In this document: positions 15,446 to 23,966 of the stretch, piece after piece
Numbering within the stretch: position 1 is the first letter of the stretch
Layout of the letters: every line of letters starts with the position of its first letter
Source: Gemmatimonadota bacterium
GTDB lineage: Bacteria; Gemmatimonadota; Gemmatimonadetes; Longimicrobiales; Gaopeijiaceae
Assembly (NCBI GenBank): GCA_029262115.1
Contig: JAJCZZ010000101.1
Span: forward strand, 1 to 64,000
Length of the DNA stretch: 64,000 bases
Reading direction: 5' to 3'
Notes under the pieces: model-generated
Databases searched by the model: none
What the model saw: the letters and a program-made list of their open reading frames with translations, nothing else
What the model was told of the DNA's origin: nothing
Made by a program: the position numbers and the translations under genes

Positions 15446-16297
15446 GTGGTGCGGCCTGTTGTCGTCGTGCATGAAGGTCCACTCGAGTTCCTCGAGTCGG
15501 CCGGGTCGTTTCTGCGTGCATCGCCGGCGGAATACAACTTGATTCTGTCGATCGCCGAGGAGTGCGCTCGAACTCAGGATCGCGCGGGTCGGGCCGGTCC
15601 CCCGTTCTTTGCGTCGGTGGTGCGAAGGGGGGTCGTGGAGGGTGCGGCGTTCCGGACACCTCCGCACAAGCTCGGCCTGACCGAGATGCCACTCGAGGCG
15701 GTGGGTCTCCTGGCGGAGGTCGCCGCGGGTCTGTGGGACGCGCTCCCGGCCGTGCTCGGTCCGGAGACGGTCGGCGTCCCGTTCGCGAAGGCGTGGCACG
15801 TCCTCAGAGGCCAGGACTGGCGGCCGGGGGAAGCTCAGCGGATCTATCGGCTCGATCGGGTCGAACACGCGCCTGAGGTAGGCGGTCGGGTGCGGGTGGC
15901 GGAAGCCGGAGACGCGGCGTTGGTCGAGGCCTGGGCGACCGCATTCGCCCAGGATCTGGGGCAGGAATATGCTTCGACCACTGACGCCCAGCGGTCCTGG
16001 ATCCGAAACGGGGACGTGGTGATTTGGGATGATCCAGCGGATAAGCCGGTGGCGATGGCGGTGGGGCGGGGCCACACCGCGGGCGGTGCACGTGTGGGGT
16101 ACGTCTATACGGTTCCGGAAGCACGAGGCCATGGGTACGGGTCGGCCATCGTGGCCGCCTTGAGCCAGCGTCTTCTCGACGGTGGGTGTGACTTTTCCAT
16201 GCTCTATGCGTTGGCGAGCAATCCCGTGACGAACCGGATCTACCAGCGCATCGGGTACCGATACGTCGCCGAGGTGCGCGACATCGTCTTTGACTGA
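15446..16297 (+). CDS. GNAT-family N-acetyltransferase
   Basis: About 283 residues, read from GTG 15446 (GTG 15449 is equally possible), directly after the threonine aldolase stop. The N-terminal half (about 1-140) is a helical domain I do not recognise. The C-terminal half is a GNAT domain: VGYVYTVPEARGHGYGSAIVAAL carries the acetyl-CoA pyrophosphate-binding R/Q-x-x-G-x-G/A motif (ARGHGYG), followed by NPVTNRIYQRIGYRYVAE, the typical final strand-helix. Substrate unknown. MsrA starts 18 bp downstream, suggesting one ltaE-GNAT-msrA transcript. Confidence 0.8.
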   Translation: MVRPVVVVHEGPLEFLESAGSFLRASPAEYNLILSIAEECARTQDRAGRAGPPFFASVVRRGVVEGAAFRTPPHKLGLTEMPLEAVGLLAEVAAGLWDALPAVLGPETVGVPFAKAWHVLRGQDWRPGEAQRIYRLDRVEHAPEVGGRVRVAEAGDAALVEAWATAFAQDLGQEYASTTDAQRSWIRNGDVVIWDDPADKPVAMAVGRGHTAGGARVGYVYTVPEARGHGYGSAIVAALSQRLLDGGCDFSMLYALASNPVTNRIYQRIGYRYVAEVRDIVFD

Positions 16298-16314
16298 GAC
16301 CGGGGAGCCACTTC

Positions 16315-16866
16315 ATGGCGAAAGGGAATGAATTCGAGGTCGCGACGCTTGGCGGCGGCTGCTTCTGGTGCATTGAAGCGGTGTTCGAGGACGTGGAGGG
16401 TGTCGCTCGCGTGAAGTCCGGCTACGCGGGCGGCCACAAGCCGGACCCCAGCTACAAGGAAGTTTGCGCTGGCACGACGGGCCACGCGGAGGTCGCTCAG
16501 GTCCACTTCGACCCTGCTGTGATCCCGTACGCGGAAATTCTGCAGATCTTCTTCGCCGTTCACGACCCCACCACCCTCAACCGGCAGGGCAACGACGTTG
16601 GGACTCAGTATCGTTCCGTGATCTTCACCCACTCGAGCGAGCAGGAGGCTGTCGCTCGCAGCGTCATCGCGGCGCTGAACGAGGAGGAGGTCTGGGACGC
16701 CCCGATCGTCACGCAGGTGGACGCACTGGACGTCTTCTACCCGGCCGAAGCGTACCACGATTCGTACTTTCGGCAGAATCCCAATCAGCCCTACTGCCAG
16801 GTGGTCGTCTCCCCGAAAGTCTCGAAGTTCCGGAAACGCTTCGCTCACAGAATACGCGCAAACTGA
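16315..16866 (+). CDS. msrA: Peptide-methionine (S)-S-oxide reductase MsrA
   Basis: A 183-residue cytosolic enzyme that reduces S-methionine sulfoxide in proteins. The catalytic motif is GGGCFWCIEAVF with C16 as nucleophile, followed by GYAGGHKPDPSYKEVCAGTTGHAEV (the family GY.GG...YE.VC.G.TGHaE signature). The motif DVGTQYRSVIF and the FYPAEAYHDSYF segment are also present. The C-terminus lacks an obvious resolving cysteine pair except C in PYCQVV, so recycling is probably through that cysteine. MsrB is not in this window. Confidence 0.96.
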   Translation: MAKGNEFEVATLGGGCFWCIEAVFEDVEGVARVKSGYAGGHKPDPSYKEVCAGTTGHAEVAQVHFDPAVIPYAEILQIFFAVHDPTTLNRQGNDVGTQYRSVIFTHSSEQEAVARSVIAALNEEEVWDAPIVTQVDALDVFYPAEAYHDSYFRQNPNQPYCQVVVSPKVSKFRKRFAHRIRAN

Positions 16867-17003
16867 CCGGCCGGGGTTCCGCGGCGGCGTCCGTCGAGTG
16901 CAGCGTGTCGCCCACTCAGTCGCGCGGCGGTCGCTTGACCGTTGACCGGAGCGCGACCCAGGGGGCACATTGCTGCCACCCCCCGACATTCTATGGAGTT
17001 ACC

Positions 17004-17558
17004 ATGCGGATCCGTTTATGCGGGTCGGCCGCTGCGGCCGTACTTCTCGTGCCCCTCCTCTTGGAAGCCCAGGCCCTCTCCTCTCCGACCACGGGCCCGG
17101 TCATCGACGGGTATGGCCCCGTGTTCGATATCGAGGCGCCCGACTTCCCGACTCCGGTCGGCCAGGTCATTCGAGCCGTCTTCGACGTTTCGGAGGCAGC
17201 GGCGGAGCCGGGGCAGGTGAACCGCAGAATCGAGTCCCTGGCTCGCTTCCTCAACATGCATGCGCGCGCGGGCGTCCCGCGCGAACAGTTGAAGCTCGCG
17301 CTCGTTGTTCACGGCACGGCAGGTAAGGACCTTCTGGAACATACGGGGTACCGGCGCCGCTTCGGTGTGGAGAATCCGACGCTCCCGCTATTGAACGAGT
17401 TGATGGACGTCGGCGTTCAGGTCATCCTGTGCGGGCAGACTCAGTCGGCCCGTGGCCTTCGTCGGGAGGAACTGGCGGATGGGGTGCAGCTCGCGCTGTC
17501 GGCCATGACCGCGATGATTGCGTTGCAGGAGCAGGGGTATCGTGTGGCTGCGAGGTGA
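17004..17558 (+). CDS. Exported DsrE-like protein
   Basis: A 184-residue protein with a signal peptide (MRIRLCGSAAAAVLLVPLLLEAQA). The mature part has the DsrE/DsrF-like Rossmann-type fold: RAVFDVSEAA, RIESLARFLNMHARAGVP, LKLALVVHGTAGKDLL, NPTLPLLNELMDVGVQVILCGQTQSARG and a final helix pair. A single conserved cysteine (C in ILCGQT) is in the position used by periplasmic DsrE-like proteins. These are thought to handle sulfur or thiols, but their function is not established. The gap 16867-17003 holds no gene. Confidence 0.8.
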   Translation: MRIRLCGSAAAAVLLVPLLLEAQALSSPTTGPVIDGYGPVFDIEAPDFPTPVGQVIRAVFDVSEAAAEPGQVNRRIESLARFLNMHARAGVPREQLKLALVVHGTAGKDLLEHTGYRRRFGVENPTLPLLNELMDVGVQVILCGQTQSARGLRREELADGVQLALSAMTAMIALQEQGYRVAAR

Positions 17559-17655
17559 CACGGAACTGTTGTCAACATGGCGGGATAAGCTCGGGGCTAC
17601 TATCAATTCGGTACGCAGTCCTACCCGCAACACCACTCACTCGGAGGAATGAACT

Positions 17656-18087
17656 ATGCCGAAGCCCCCCGCCGCTCTCGTGGTGAAATGGCGAGAACAG
17701 GCTGAAGAGGGCTACCTGTACGCGGAGATCGCCCGGATGAATCCCGGGTACTCCGTCGATCAGGTGCGTCACTACTGCCTGGGCCACACAGGGCGCGACA
17801 TCCCGGGACCCGTCCAACGCATCGACCGTTGGTACGGGTCGAACGTCTGGCTTCGCGGGGAGAACTCCCCGCACGCCGAGTTGACCGAGGAGGAGGCCAC
17901 GGCGGTCCTCGACGACTGGGACGAGGAAACCGACCGCTGGGGTAAGTCCGGTGCCGAGTGGGCACGCGAGTTGGGTGTGTCCCCCAGCACGATTTACATG
18001 CTCCGCCGTGGAGAGACGTGGACATTCCTGGATCACAAGAACCAGGGACGGAAGCCCAAGAAGCGCCGGAAAGCGAAGAAGAAGTAG
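17656..18087 (+). CDS. Helix-turn-helix protein with basic tail
   Basis: A 143-residue protein after an excellent Shine-Dalgarno site (GGAGGA at 17643-17648). It has two HTH-like segments: KWREQAEEGYLYAEIARMNPG-type helices at the N-terminus, and WARELGVSPSTIYMLRRGETW near residues 103-123. The second sits in a GENSPHAELTEEEA... context that resembles the HTH modules attached to HNH or homing endonucleases. The C-terminus is a lysine/arginine tail (RKPKKRRKAKKK) suited to DNA or RNA binding. No nuclease domain is present. Role unknown. Confidence 0.7.
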   Translation: MPKPPAALVVKWREQAEEGYLYAEIARMNPGYSVDQVRHYCLGHTGRDIPGPVQRIDRWYGSNVWLRGENSPHAELTEEEATAVLDDWDEETDRWGKSGAEWARELGVSPSTIYMLRRGETWTFLDHKNQGRKPKKRRKAKKK

Positions 18088-18107
18088 AAGGACAGTCGGG
18101 CTGGTAG

Positions 18108-18135
18108 CGCCCTCGGCCGGTAGATGTCGAGGGCG
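18108..18135 (+). terminator. Hairpin after the HTH gene
   Basis: Perfect 8-bp stem CGCCCTCG (18108-18115) / CGAGGGCG (18128-18135), 20 bases after the HTH gene stop and followed by TAGTT. It could terminate that gene before the aminoacylase. Confidence 0.4.
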
Positions 18136-18163
18136 TAGTTCCCCCCAATTCGCGGAGGGTCCC

Positions 18164-19756
18164 GTGTCGAGGCTATGGGCGTGCCCCCTTGTCGTGGGCG
18201 TCCTGTTGTCTTCGTGCGCCGATGCGGCACCGGTTTCCGACATCCTTTTCGTCGGCGGTGAGGTCATCGACGGGAGCGGTAGCGCCGCCGTACGCCAGGA
18301 CATCGCGATCGCGGACCAGCGCGTCACTTTCCTGGGCGATGCATCCGCTTCCGGCGTGAGGGCCCGTGACACGGTGGACGTGAGCGGGCTCGTCGTCACG
18401 CCTGGCTTCGTCGACATGCACTCCCATGCCGAACTCGACGAGGACTATGGGCGGGGGTCCGAAGCGTTCCTCTACCAGGGCATCACCACGGTTCTCCTCG
18501 GGCTGGATGGTGGGGGTGGCAACAATGTCGCGGACCGTCTCGGCCGCTGGGCGTCGGATGGGATCGGCACGAACGGCCTGCTGTTCGTAGGGCACAACGC
18601 GGCGCGACGAGCCGTCATCGGAATGGAAGACCGCGGCCCATCTCCCGAGGAACTCGACGGGATGCGCGCCTGGGTGCGCGCCGGGATGGAGGAGGGGGCC
18701 CAAGGGCTGTCATCCGGGCTGTTCTACCTTCCGGGCACGTATGCCGAGACCGAGGAGGTCATCGCGCTGAACCGTGTCGCGGCCGAGTACGCCGGCGCGA
18801 TCTACGACACGCACGATCGGGATCTCGGTGCGTCCTATCCACCGTTTGGTTATCTGGCGTCCATCGCCGAGGGGATCCGGATCGGAGAGGAGGCGGGGAC
18901 CAAAGTCATCTTCAGCCACTTCAACCCACAGGGTGCCGCCAACTACGGGCGCGCCCCCGAGGGAGCAGCGCTGATCGAGGAGGCTCGCGCCCGCGGCGTC
19001 GATGTGCGGGCTGCTCAGCACGTCTACACGGCCACGCAGTCGAATCTGCGGTCATACACGGTGCCGGGGTGGGCGGCGGCGGGCGGTGACACCGCCATGA
19101 TTCGGCGGTTCGATCATCCGGATACGGTGACGGAGATCGACCGGCAGACGCGCGAGATGTTGGCCATACGAGGAGGGGCCGATCGCCTGCTGTTCGCGGA
19201 TCCACGCCCGGAGCTGAACGGTCGGACTCTCGGTGCCGTCGCCGCCGAGTGGGGTGTGAGCGGCCCCACGGCGGCGCGCCGGATCCTTCGGGACGGGAAT
19301 GCCGCGGTCATGAACCTCGGCCTCTACGACACCGAGAACACACGGTACCTCGCGCAGAAAGAGTGGATGATGACCTGCACGGACGGGCGGAATCCCGGGC
19401 CGGGCCAGAACGTGACCCATCCACGCGTGTTCGGTGCCTTCACCAAGAAGCTCAAGGACTTCGTCATCGACGATCCCGTAGTCTCACTTCCATTCGCGGT
19501 GCGTTCGATGAGCGGGCTCGCCGCCGACTTCCTGGGGTGGACCGACCGTGGGTACATCCGGGAAGGATACTGGGCCGACATCACGGTGCTCGACATGGAC
19601 ACGGTGGAAGACATGGCCACCTACGAGGAGCCTCAGCAATTCTCCCGTGGGACCGTCCACGTACTGGTGAATGGTACGTTCGCTGTTCGGGATCGCGTCG
19701 CTACGGGTGCGTTGGCCGGTGAACCCCTGGTTCGGGGTGGGGCCGTCTTCGACTAG
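18164..19756 (+). CDS. N-acyl-D-amino-acid deacylase-type amidohydrolase lipoprotein
   Basis: A 530-residue protein from GTG 18164 (GGAGGG site at 18155-18160). It has a lipoprotein signal with lipobox LSSC (MSRLWACPLVVGVLLSSCADAA). The amidohydrolase domain has GLVVTPGFVDMHSHAELDE with metal ligands H86 and H88, the EGAQGLSSGLFYLPGTYAETEEV segment typical of D-aminoacylases, VIFSHFNPQG, and the C-terminal block RSMSGLAADFLGWTDRGYIREGYWADITVLD. The family removes acyl groups from N-acyl-D-amino acids with one catalytic zinc. A periplasm-facing anchored enzyme would fit peptidoglycan or D-amino-acid scavenging. It ends convergently, interlocked with the next gene in a shared CTAG. Confidence 0.88.
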   Translation: MSRLWACPLVVGVLLSSCADAAPVSDILFVGGEVIDGSGSAAVRQDIAIADQRVTFLGDASASGVRARDTVDVSGLVVTPGFVDMHSHAELDEDYGRGSEAFLYQGITTVLLGLDGGGGNNVADRLGRWASDGIGTNGLLFVGHNAARRAVIGMEDRGPSPEELDGMRAWVRAGMEEGAQGLSSGLFYLPGTYAETEEVIALNRVAAEYAGAIYDTHDRDLGASYPPFGYLASIAEGIRIGEEAGTKVIFSHFNPQGAANYGRAPEGAALIEEARARGVDVRAAQHVYTATQSNLRSYTVPGWAAAGGDTAMIRRFDHPDTVTEIDRQTREMLAIRGGADRLLFADPRPELNGRTLGAVAAEWGVSGPTAARRILRDGNAAVMNLGLYDTENTRYLAQKEWMMTCTDGRNPGPGQNVTHPRVFGAFTKKLKDFVIDDPVVSLPFAVRSMSGLAADFLGWTDRGYIREGYWADITVLDMDTVEDMATYEEPQQFSRGTVHVLVNGTFAVRDRVATGALAGEPLVRGGAVFD

Positions 19757-20124
19757 ACCGGCGGCGTTTCCGGCCCTTCGTCCACGTCGGAGGGGGTCGG
19801 ATCCTCCTCCCGAGGCTCCGTTCGGGTCGACCCATGCTGGTCCCACCCGTCGCGAAGGCGAGCCGGAGGTGATGTGGTGGGCGACACCCCCCCGAGCAAC
19901 TGCTCCTGGAAGTCGAGTCGCTGATCGATGTTCTGGAGCCGACGGCTCATATCCCATACATCGGAGCGCAGCTCCTCAAGCTGGCCATCGCGGATCTGCG
20001 GGGGCGGAGGCGGAGGGGCCTCGAACTTCCTGAGTAGCCAGACCGCCACCAGCGTGCCCGTCGTCCCCACTGCGCCGCCGCTGATGAACACGGCGACGAT
20101 GCCTATGAGGATTTCGGGACTCAT
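19753..20124 (-). CDS. Small membrane protein with coiled coil
   Basis: A 123-residue protein: one N-terminal membrane segment (about 4-31), a basic stop-transfer (LLRKFE), a PPPPPP hinge, then a predicted coiled coil (QLEELRSDVWDMSRRLQNIDQRLDFQEQLL) and a disordered acidic tail. The layout resembles small scaffolding or cell-envelope proteins, with the coiled coil on the cytosolic side. No family is recognised. Its start is only 3 bp from the left end of the MITE-like element, so that element may supply or disrupt its promoter. Confidence 0.6.
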   Translation of the reverse strand: MSPEILIGIVAVFISGGAVGTTGTLVAVWLLRKFEAPPPPPPQIRDGQLEELRSDVWDMSRRLQNIDQRLDFQEQLLGGVSPTTSPPARLRDGWDQHGSTRTEPREEDPTPSDVDEGPETPPV

Positions 20125-20127
20125 CTA

Positions 20128-20470
20128 GGGAGCCTCTGCGCAGGTGAGGTGGGCCTCGTTACGCGCGCCATGGCTCTGGAGGGGTACCCACGCCAACGGC
20201 GTGGGTCGCGGAGCAACGAAGGCATAGCCGTAGCTACGCATAGGCGCTCCAACGACGGGGGGCACCCGCGCGCAGCGTGGGTCGGGGCCATGCCGCCGTA
20301 ACCCACCACCGTAATTTCTCATCCCTGCATATGGGTGTGGGCGCAGGGGGTCGCGTGCTGATACGTCGTCTCTCCTCCTCACCGTAGCCCTGCTACGATT
20401 CGTCGTCGTTCCTTGTCTGAGCGTGCGCGAGCCCCTGCGCGAGGCCCGCCTCACCTACGCAGAGGCTCCC
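20128..20470. mobile_element. MITE-like element with 31-bp terminal inverted repeats
   Basis: The ends 20128-20158 and 20440-20470 match as reverse complements at 29 of 31 positions (by eye; outer end GGGAGCCTCTGCG). The 343-bp interior has no convincing gene but is rich in secondary structure: a 9-bp stem ACCCACGCC/GGCGTGGGT with a 3-nt loop, a CGTAGCTACG palindrome inside a larger GGAGC...GCTCC stem, and CGTAGC/GCTACG near 20383-20397. No clear target-site duplication is visible. It fills most of the 467-bp gap 20125-20591; the remaining 20471-20591 shows nothing recognisable. Related single copies of the end lie at 35384 and 54945. Confidence 0.6.
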
Positions 20471-20591
20471 ATGGCCATCTCCCGCGAGGATGCAGGCACA
20501 CGTCGCCCGCCCAGGCAACATCCCTCTCCTGACGAGGCGGGGTCCCTGGCGGTTTCGAGCGGACCACACCGGTTGCTGACGCCCGGGGCCC

Positions 20592-22127
20592 CTATCGACC
20601 GACGGTCGCGGCGAAGGCGGGCTCGGCGTGGTCCCACGTGAGGTCGAGCTGACGCTCGGCGTCCTCGGCCACGGCGGCCAACCCAGCCGCCTGAGCGGCC
20701 ATGGAGAGCCCCATGAGCGACAGCGTCCGCCCGGGCGTGAACGACAGGCTCTGCCGAAACGCTTCGACGGCCTCTTGGGCTTGTCCGGCTTCCAACAGAA
20801 TGTCGCCGAGAAGCTCATGCGGGGGCTTCAGCGACGCGGGCGGTCCAAACTCGAAGGGGAGTGACTCTTCGACGCGCACGGCGTCGCGGAGGAGGGCGAT
20901 GGCACGGTCGGCGTCTCCCTCATCCAGTGCCAGCAGTGCGCGGATCTCGAGTTCCTCGATGCGGATCCGTGGCTCCGCTTCGCCGTTTCCGAGCTGAAGG
21001 AGCAGTGCTTCGGCTCGGCCGCGCTCGCCCGTACGGGCAGCCACGTACGCGGTGACGAAGGCTTCCCGTCCGCGCGCCCAGGGGTTGTCCCGTAAGTCGG
21101 CATTGTATCGACCGACCGCGTCCCAGTCCTCGAGGTCCAGCACCTGCCGCGCCCTCATGGTGGCGTAGTAGCGCTGCTCGGCCGCGGTCGGGTTCTCCCG
21201 CATGCGGGCCATGCACGCGTCCATGCCACGGGTCGCATCCTCGGGGCGGCCCTGCATCAGATATCCGTAGTGGAGCCACGACGTGTAGTGACCGCAGACG
21301 TTGGGCCGCAGTCCGGTAGCTTCCCTCCCGCGGTTCTGCACGTCTCGAGCGCGGACGTTGGCCGTGACCACGTCGTTCCACATGCCCAGCGCAACGAAGA
21401 TGTGTGAGGTCATGTGCTGGGCATGCCCGGCGTCTGGCGCAACCGCCGAGTATGCTCGAGCCGCCGGGAGGCCCAGAGGCGCGTGGACGGGGTCGTCGAA
21501 CGAGTGGATCAGGTAGTGGACGGCACCCGGATGGTCAGGGTTGGCGTCGAATGCCGGCTGCGCCACGGCTGCCGCTCTCATGTACGTCGCGAAGTCGCGC
21601 ACACCATCGGTGCTGCCGAGGATCGATAGCGCGTAGAACGTCCGCGCCTCCAGGTCGTCTGGCCAGGTCTCGTGCAGCCGTCGCATCCCGTCCATGTACC
21701 GGAGGTCACGCTCGGTCTTCGACCCGTCCCCGTACAGCGTGCTCACCGCCCCCAGGTAGGCCCTCTCCCGCTCGGTGGGCGGCGCAGCACCACGCGCCTC
21801 GTACCGCGCGAGGGCGCTTCGGGCGGCTTCCCCATCCTGCTCCTGCCAGAGTGGGTGGTTGTAGGTCATGGCCTCGCCCCAGTATGCCAGGGCAAAGTCG
21901 GGATCGGCGTCCTGAGCTCGTCGGAAGGAGGCCGCCGCGTCGTCGAACTCGAACGAATGCAGGAGGAGCACACCTTCGAGAAAGTGCGGCTGCGCCGCCG
22001 CAGAGCCCGAGTTCGGGAATTCGACCTTCCCCAGCCGGCGGTCCTGAGCGAGAGCCGCCTGGGCGCCGATTGCCAGGACGGCCACGGCGACCGATGCTCG
22101 GAGAGGGATCCAGTGGCGGTGGAGCAT
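20592..22127 (-). CDS. Exported TPR-repeat protein
   Basis: A 511-residue protein read from ATG 22127, which begins a clear signal peptide (MLHRHWIPLRASVAVAVLAIGAQAALAQ); the open frame extends further up but without a better start. The mature protein is alpha-helical tetratricopeptide repeats: HFLEGVLLLHSFEFDDAAASFRRAQDADPDFALAYWGEAM at the start and ASLKPPHELLGDILLEAGQAQEAVEAFRQSL near the end. A central HxxHMTSHIFVALGMW segment is conserved in the family. It probably scaffolds periplasmic complexes. A 211-bp divergent gap separates it from the DUF72 gene. Confidence 0.85.
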   Translation of the reverse strand: MLHRHWIPLRASVAVAVLAIGAQAALAQDRRLGKVEFPNSGSAAAQPHFLEGVLLLHSFEFDDAAASFRRAQDADPDFALAYWGEAMTYNHPLWQEQDGEAARSALARYEARGAAPPTERERAYLGAVSTLYGDGSKTERDLRYMDGMRRLHETWPDDLEARTFYALSILGSTDGVRDFATYMRAAAVAQPAFDANPDHPGAVHYLIHSFDDPVHAPLGLPAARAYSAVAPDAGHAQHMTSHIFVALGMWNDVVTANVRARDVQNRGREATGLRPNVCGHYTSWLHYGYLMQGRPEDATRGMDACMARMRENPTAAEQRYYATMRARQVLDLEDWDAVGRYNADLRDNPWARGREAFVTAYVAARTGERGRAEALLLQLGNGEAEPRIRIEELEIRALLALDEGDADRAIALLRDAVRVEESLPFEFGPPASLKPPHELLGDILLEAGQAQEAVEAFRQSLSFTPGRTLSLMGLSMAAQAAGLAAVAEDAERQLDLTWDHAEPAFAATVGR

Positions 22128-22338
22128 GATGTCTCTCGCTGGCAGAGTGCGGCTGATGGCTGGTAGAAGCGCGTTGTGGTGGCGCTCCGAGCAACGTGCG
22201 TCCATGAAAGCGTCTGTCGCGCGGCGGCGAATGGCAAGGGTTGGATCTTTCCCAGCGGGCGGGCCCGGTAGCATGTTGCCTGGAGGAAACGGGCGTCGAC
22301 CGTGAGTCGCCCGGTCATCATGGAGAGGTGGGGACTCA

Positions 22339-23043
22339 GTGGACCTGCACGTCGGTACCAGCGGATACAGCTACAAGGAGTGGAAGGGGTCGTTCTATCC
22401 GGAGGACCTGAAGAACGCGGATATGCTCTCGTACTATGGGCGACGGCTCAATGCCGTGGAAATCAACAACACGTTCTATCGCTTGCCGAAGGCGTCCGTG
22501 CTCGAAGGGTGGGCCGAGCAGGTTCCCAAGTCCTTTCGGTTCTCCATCAAAGCGTCCCGTCGGATCACCCACTTCAAGCGGCTCAAGCCCGAGGCCAAAG
22601 ATGAGACAGAGTACCTGTTGGACACGGTGCGTACGCTCGGCTCCCGTCTCGGCACGCTCCTCTTTCAACTTCCGCCCAATATGAAGGCGGATGTCGATCG
22701 TCTCGCTGCATTTGTGGACCTGCTCCCGAGTGGCGCTCCGGCCGCCTTCGAGTTCCGGCACGACTCGTGGAAGGATCCGGCCGTTCACGAGGTGCTGCGC
22801 TCGCATGGGGCGGCGCTAGTCTGTGCGGATACCGAGGACTCGGAAGAGGACGAGCCCGTGGTCGCCACCGCCCCGTGGGGCTACCTGCGACTTCGACGCC
22901 CTACGTACGACGAAGACGACCTCCGCCGGTGGGCGGAGTCGGTGCGGGCACAGCCCTGGGACCGAGCATTCGTGTTTTTCAAACACGAGGACGAGGCTGC
23001 CGGGCCCCGGATGGCCGGTCGCTTCATGGAGCTCGCGTCATGA
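22339..23043 (+). CDS. DUF72 (YecE-like) protein
   Basis: A 234-residue protein from GTG 22339, opening DLHVGTSGYSYKEWKGSFYP, the DUF72 signature. It also has VEINNTFYRLP, RFSIKASRRITH, LLFQLPPNMKAD, FEFRHDSWKDP and YLRLRRPTYDEDDLRRWA, in family order, forming a TIM-like barrel. The length is normal. Some homologues have been linked to nuclease or isomerase-like folds, but no reaction is established. The stop overlaps the next ATG (ATGA at 23040-23043). Confidence 0.9.
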   Translation: MDLHVGTSGYSYKEWKGSFYPEDLKNADMLSYYGRRLNAVEINNTFYRLPKASVLEGWAEQVPKSFRFSIKASRRITHFKRLKPEAKDETEYLLDTVRTLGSRLGTLLFQLPPNMKADVDRLAAFVDLLPSGAPAAFEFRHDSWKDPAVHEVLRSHGAALVCADTEDSEEDEPVVATAPWGYLRLRRPTYDEDDLRRWAESVRAQPWDRAFVFFKHEDEAAGPRMAGRFMELAS

Positions 23044-23507
23044 ACGACGAGCCTCTTCACGCCTTCGACGCCACGATCGAACAGGGAGATCAGGGCGGCG
23101 CGTTCGTCACGATCCCGTTCGACATGCAGGAGGTTTTCGGGACCCGAGGCCGTGTACCGGTGGTCGCGACATTCGACGGCCACGAGTACCGGGGGTCGAT
23201 TTCGCCGATGGGTGGCAGGCACCTCGTGATCATTCGGCGAGCGATCCGCGAGGCGATTGGGAAAGACGTCGGGGACGGCGTGGCTGTGACCGTTCAGAAG
23301 GACACTGCGGAGCGGGTCGTCGAGCCTCCGGAGGAGCTTGCGGGCGCCCTGGTTGGACACGCGGCTGCTGCCAAGAAATTCGCCGCCCTGTCCTACACAC
23401 ACCAGCGGGAATTCGCGGAGTGGGTGCGGGACGCCAAGCGGCAGGAGACACGCGACCGCCGGGCGGCCTCCGCGATCGAGATGCTCCTCGAAGGGAAGAC
23501 GCGGTAG
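23040..23507 (+). CDS. DUF1905 / YdeI-like protein
   Basis: A 155-residue protein with an N-terminal DUF1905 beta-barrel (FDATIEQGDQGGAFVTIPFDMQEVFGTRGRVPVVATFDGHEYRGSISPMGG ... LVIIRRAIREAIGKDVGDGV segments) and a C-terminal YdeI/OmpD-associated helical region (KKFAALSYTHQREFAEWVRDAKRQETRDRRAASAIEMLLEG segments). The KFxxLSxTHxREYxxWI pattern is typical. Two-domain proteins of this kind are widespread and uncharacterised. Translationally coupled to the DUF72 gene. Confidence 0.85.
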   Translation: MNDEPLHAFDATIEQGDQGGAFVTIPFDMQEVFGTRGRVPVVATFDGHEYRGSISPMGGRHLVIIRRAIREAIGKDVGDGVAVTVQKDTAERVVEPPEELAGALVGHAAAAKKFAALSYTHQREFAEWVRDAKRQETRDRRAASAIEMLLEGKTR

Positions 23508-23639
23508 GCTGAGGCCGTCAGCCGAGGTGCTACCTGACTGCGTACCGTTCATCGGTGAAGCGACGGTTGTGTGAGGAGGACTTGGGCATATGTTCACCCG
23601 TAGATGATGAATACTCTCCGCCGCGTCCGAGGACCGTTC

Positions 23640-23966
23640 ATGCCCGTCTCCAGCTATGTCGTTTTCACTGACCCTGGGGTCCGCGAGGCAGTCGCGCGGA
23701 GCTTGATGGACTTTCCTGCCTGCGACGTGGTCCCAGCCGAGGCCGGGGACGTCATCCTGCTCGTCGCGGAGACCGATGACCTCGCGGCAGAGGCAGACTT
23801 GCGCGACCGGGTCGAGGCGTTTCCGGGTGTCCGTTCTGTCGTTTTCGCCTTCGGGGATGTGGATCCCGACACGCCGGAGGGCGACCCACTTCGCGCGGCA
23901 CGCCGGGGTGGCGGGCGCCGGTCTCGTGCAGCCAGTGTCGTGGCGGACGAGCAGAGCCTTCCATGA
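23640..23966 (+). CDS. napD: NapD-like chaperone of periplasmic nitrate reductase
   Basis: A 108-residue protein read from ATG 23640 (GAGGA site just upstream; ATG 23604 would add 12 residues). It has the ferredoxin-like NapD fold: SSYVVFTDPGVREAVARSL, DVVPAEAGDVILLVAETDDLAAEADLRDRV and FPGVRSVVFAFGDVD. NapD binds the Tat signal of NapA and helps its maturation. The C-terminal 25 residues are a basic/disordered extension. Identification rests on fold pattern, size and its position overlapping napA by 4 bp. Confidence 0.8.
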   Translation: MPVSSYVVFTDPGVREAVARSLMDFPACDVVPAEAGDVILLVAETDDLAAEADLRDRVEAFPGVRSVVFAFGDVDPDTPEGDPLRAARRGGGRRSRAASVVADEQSLP

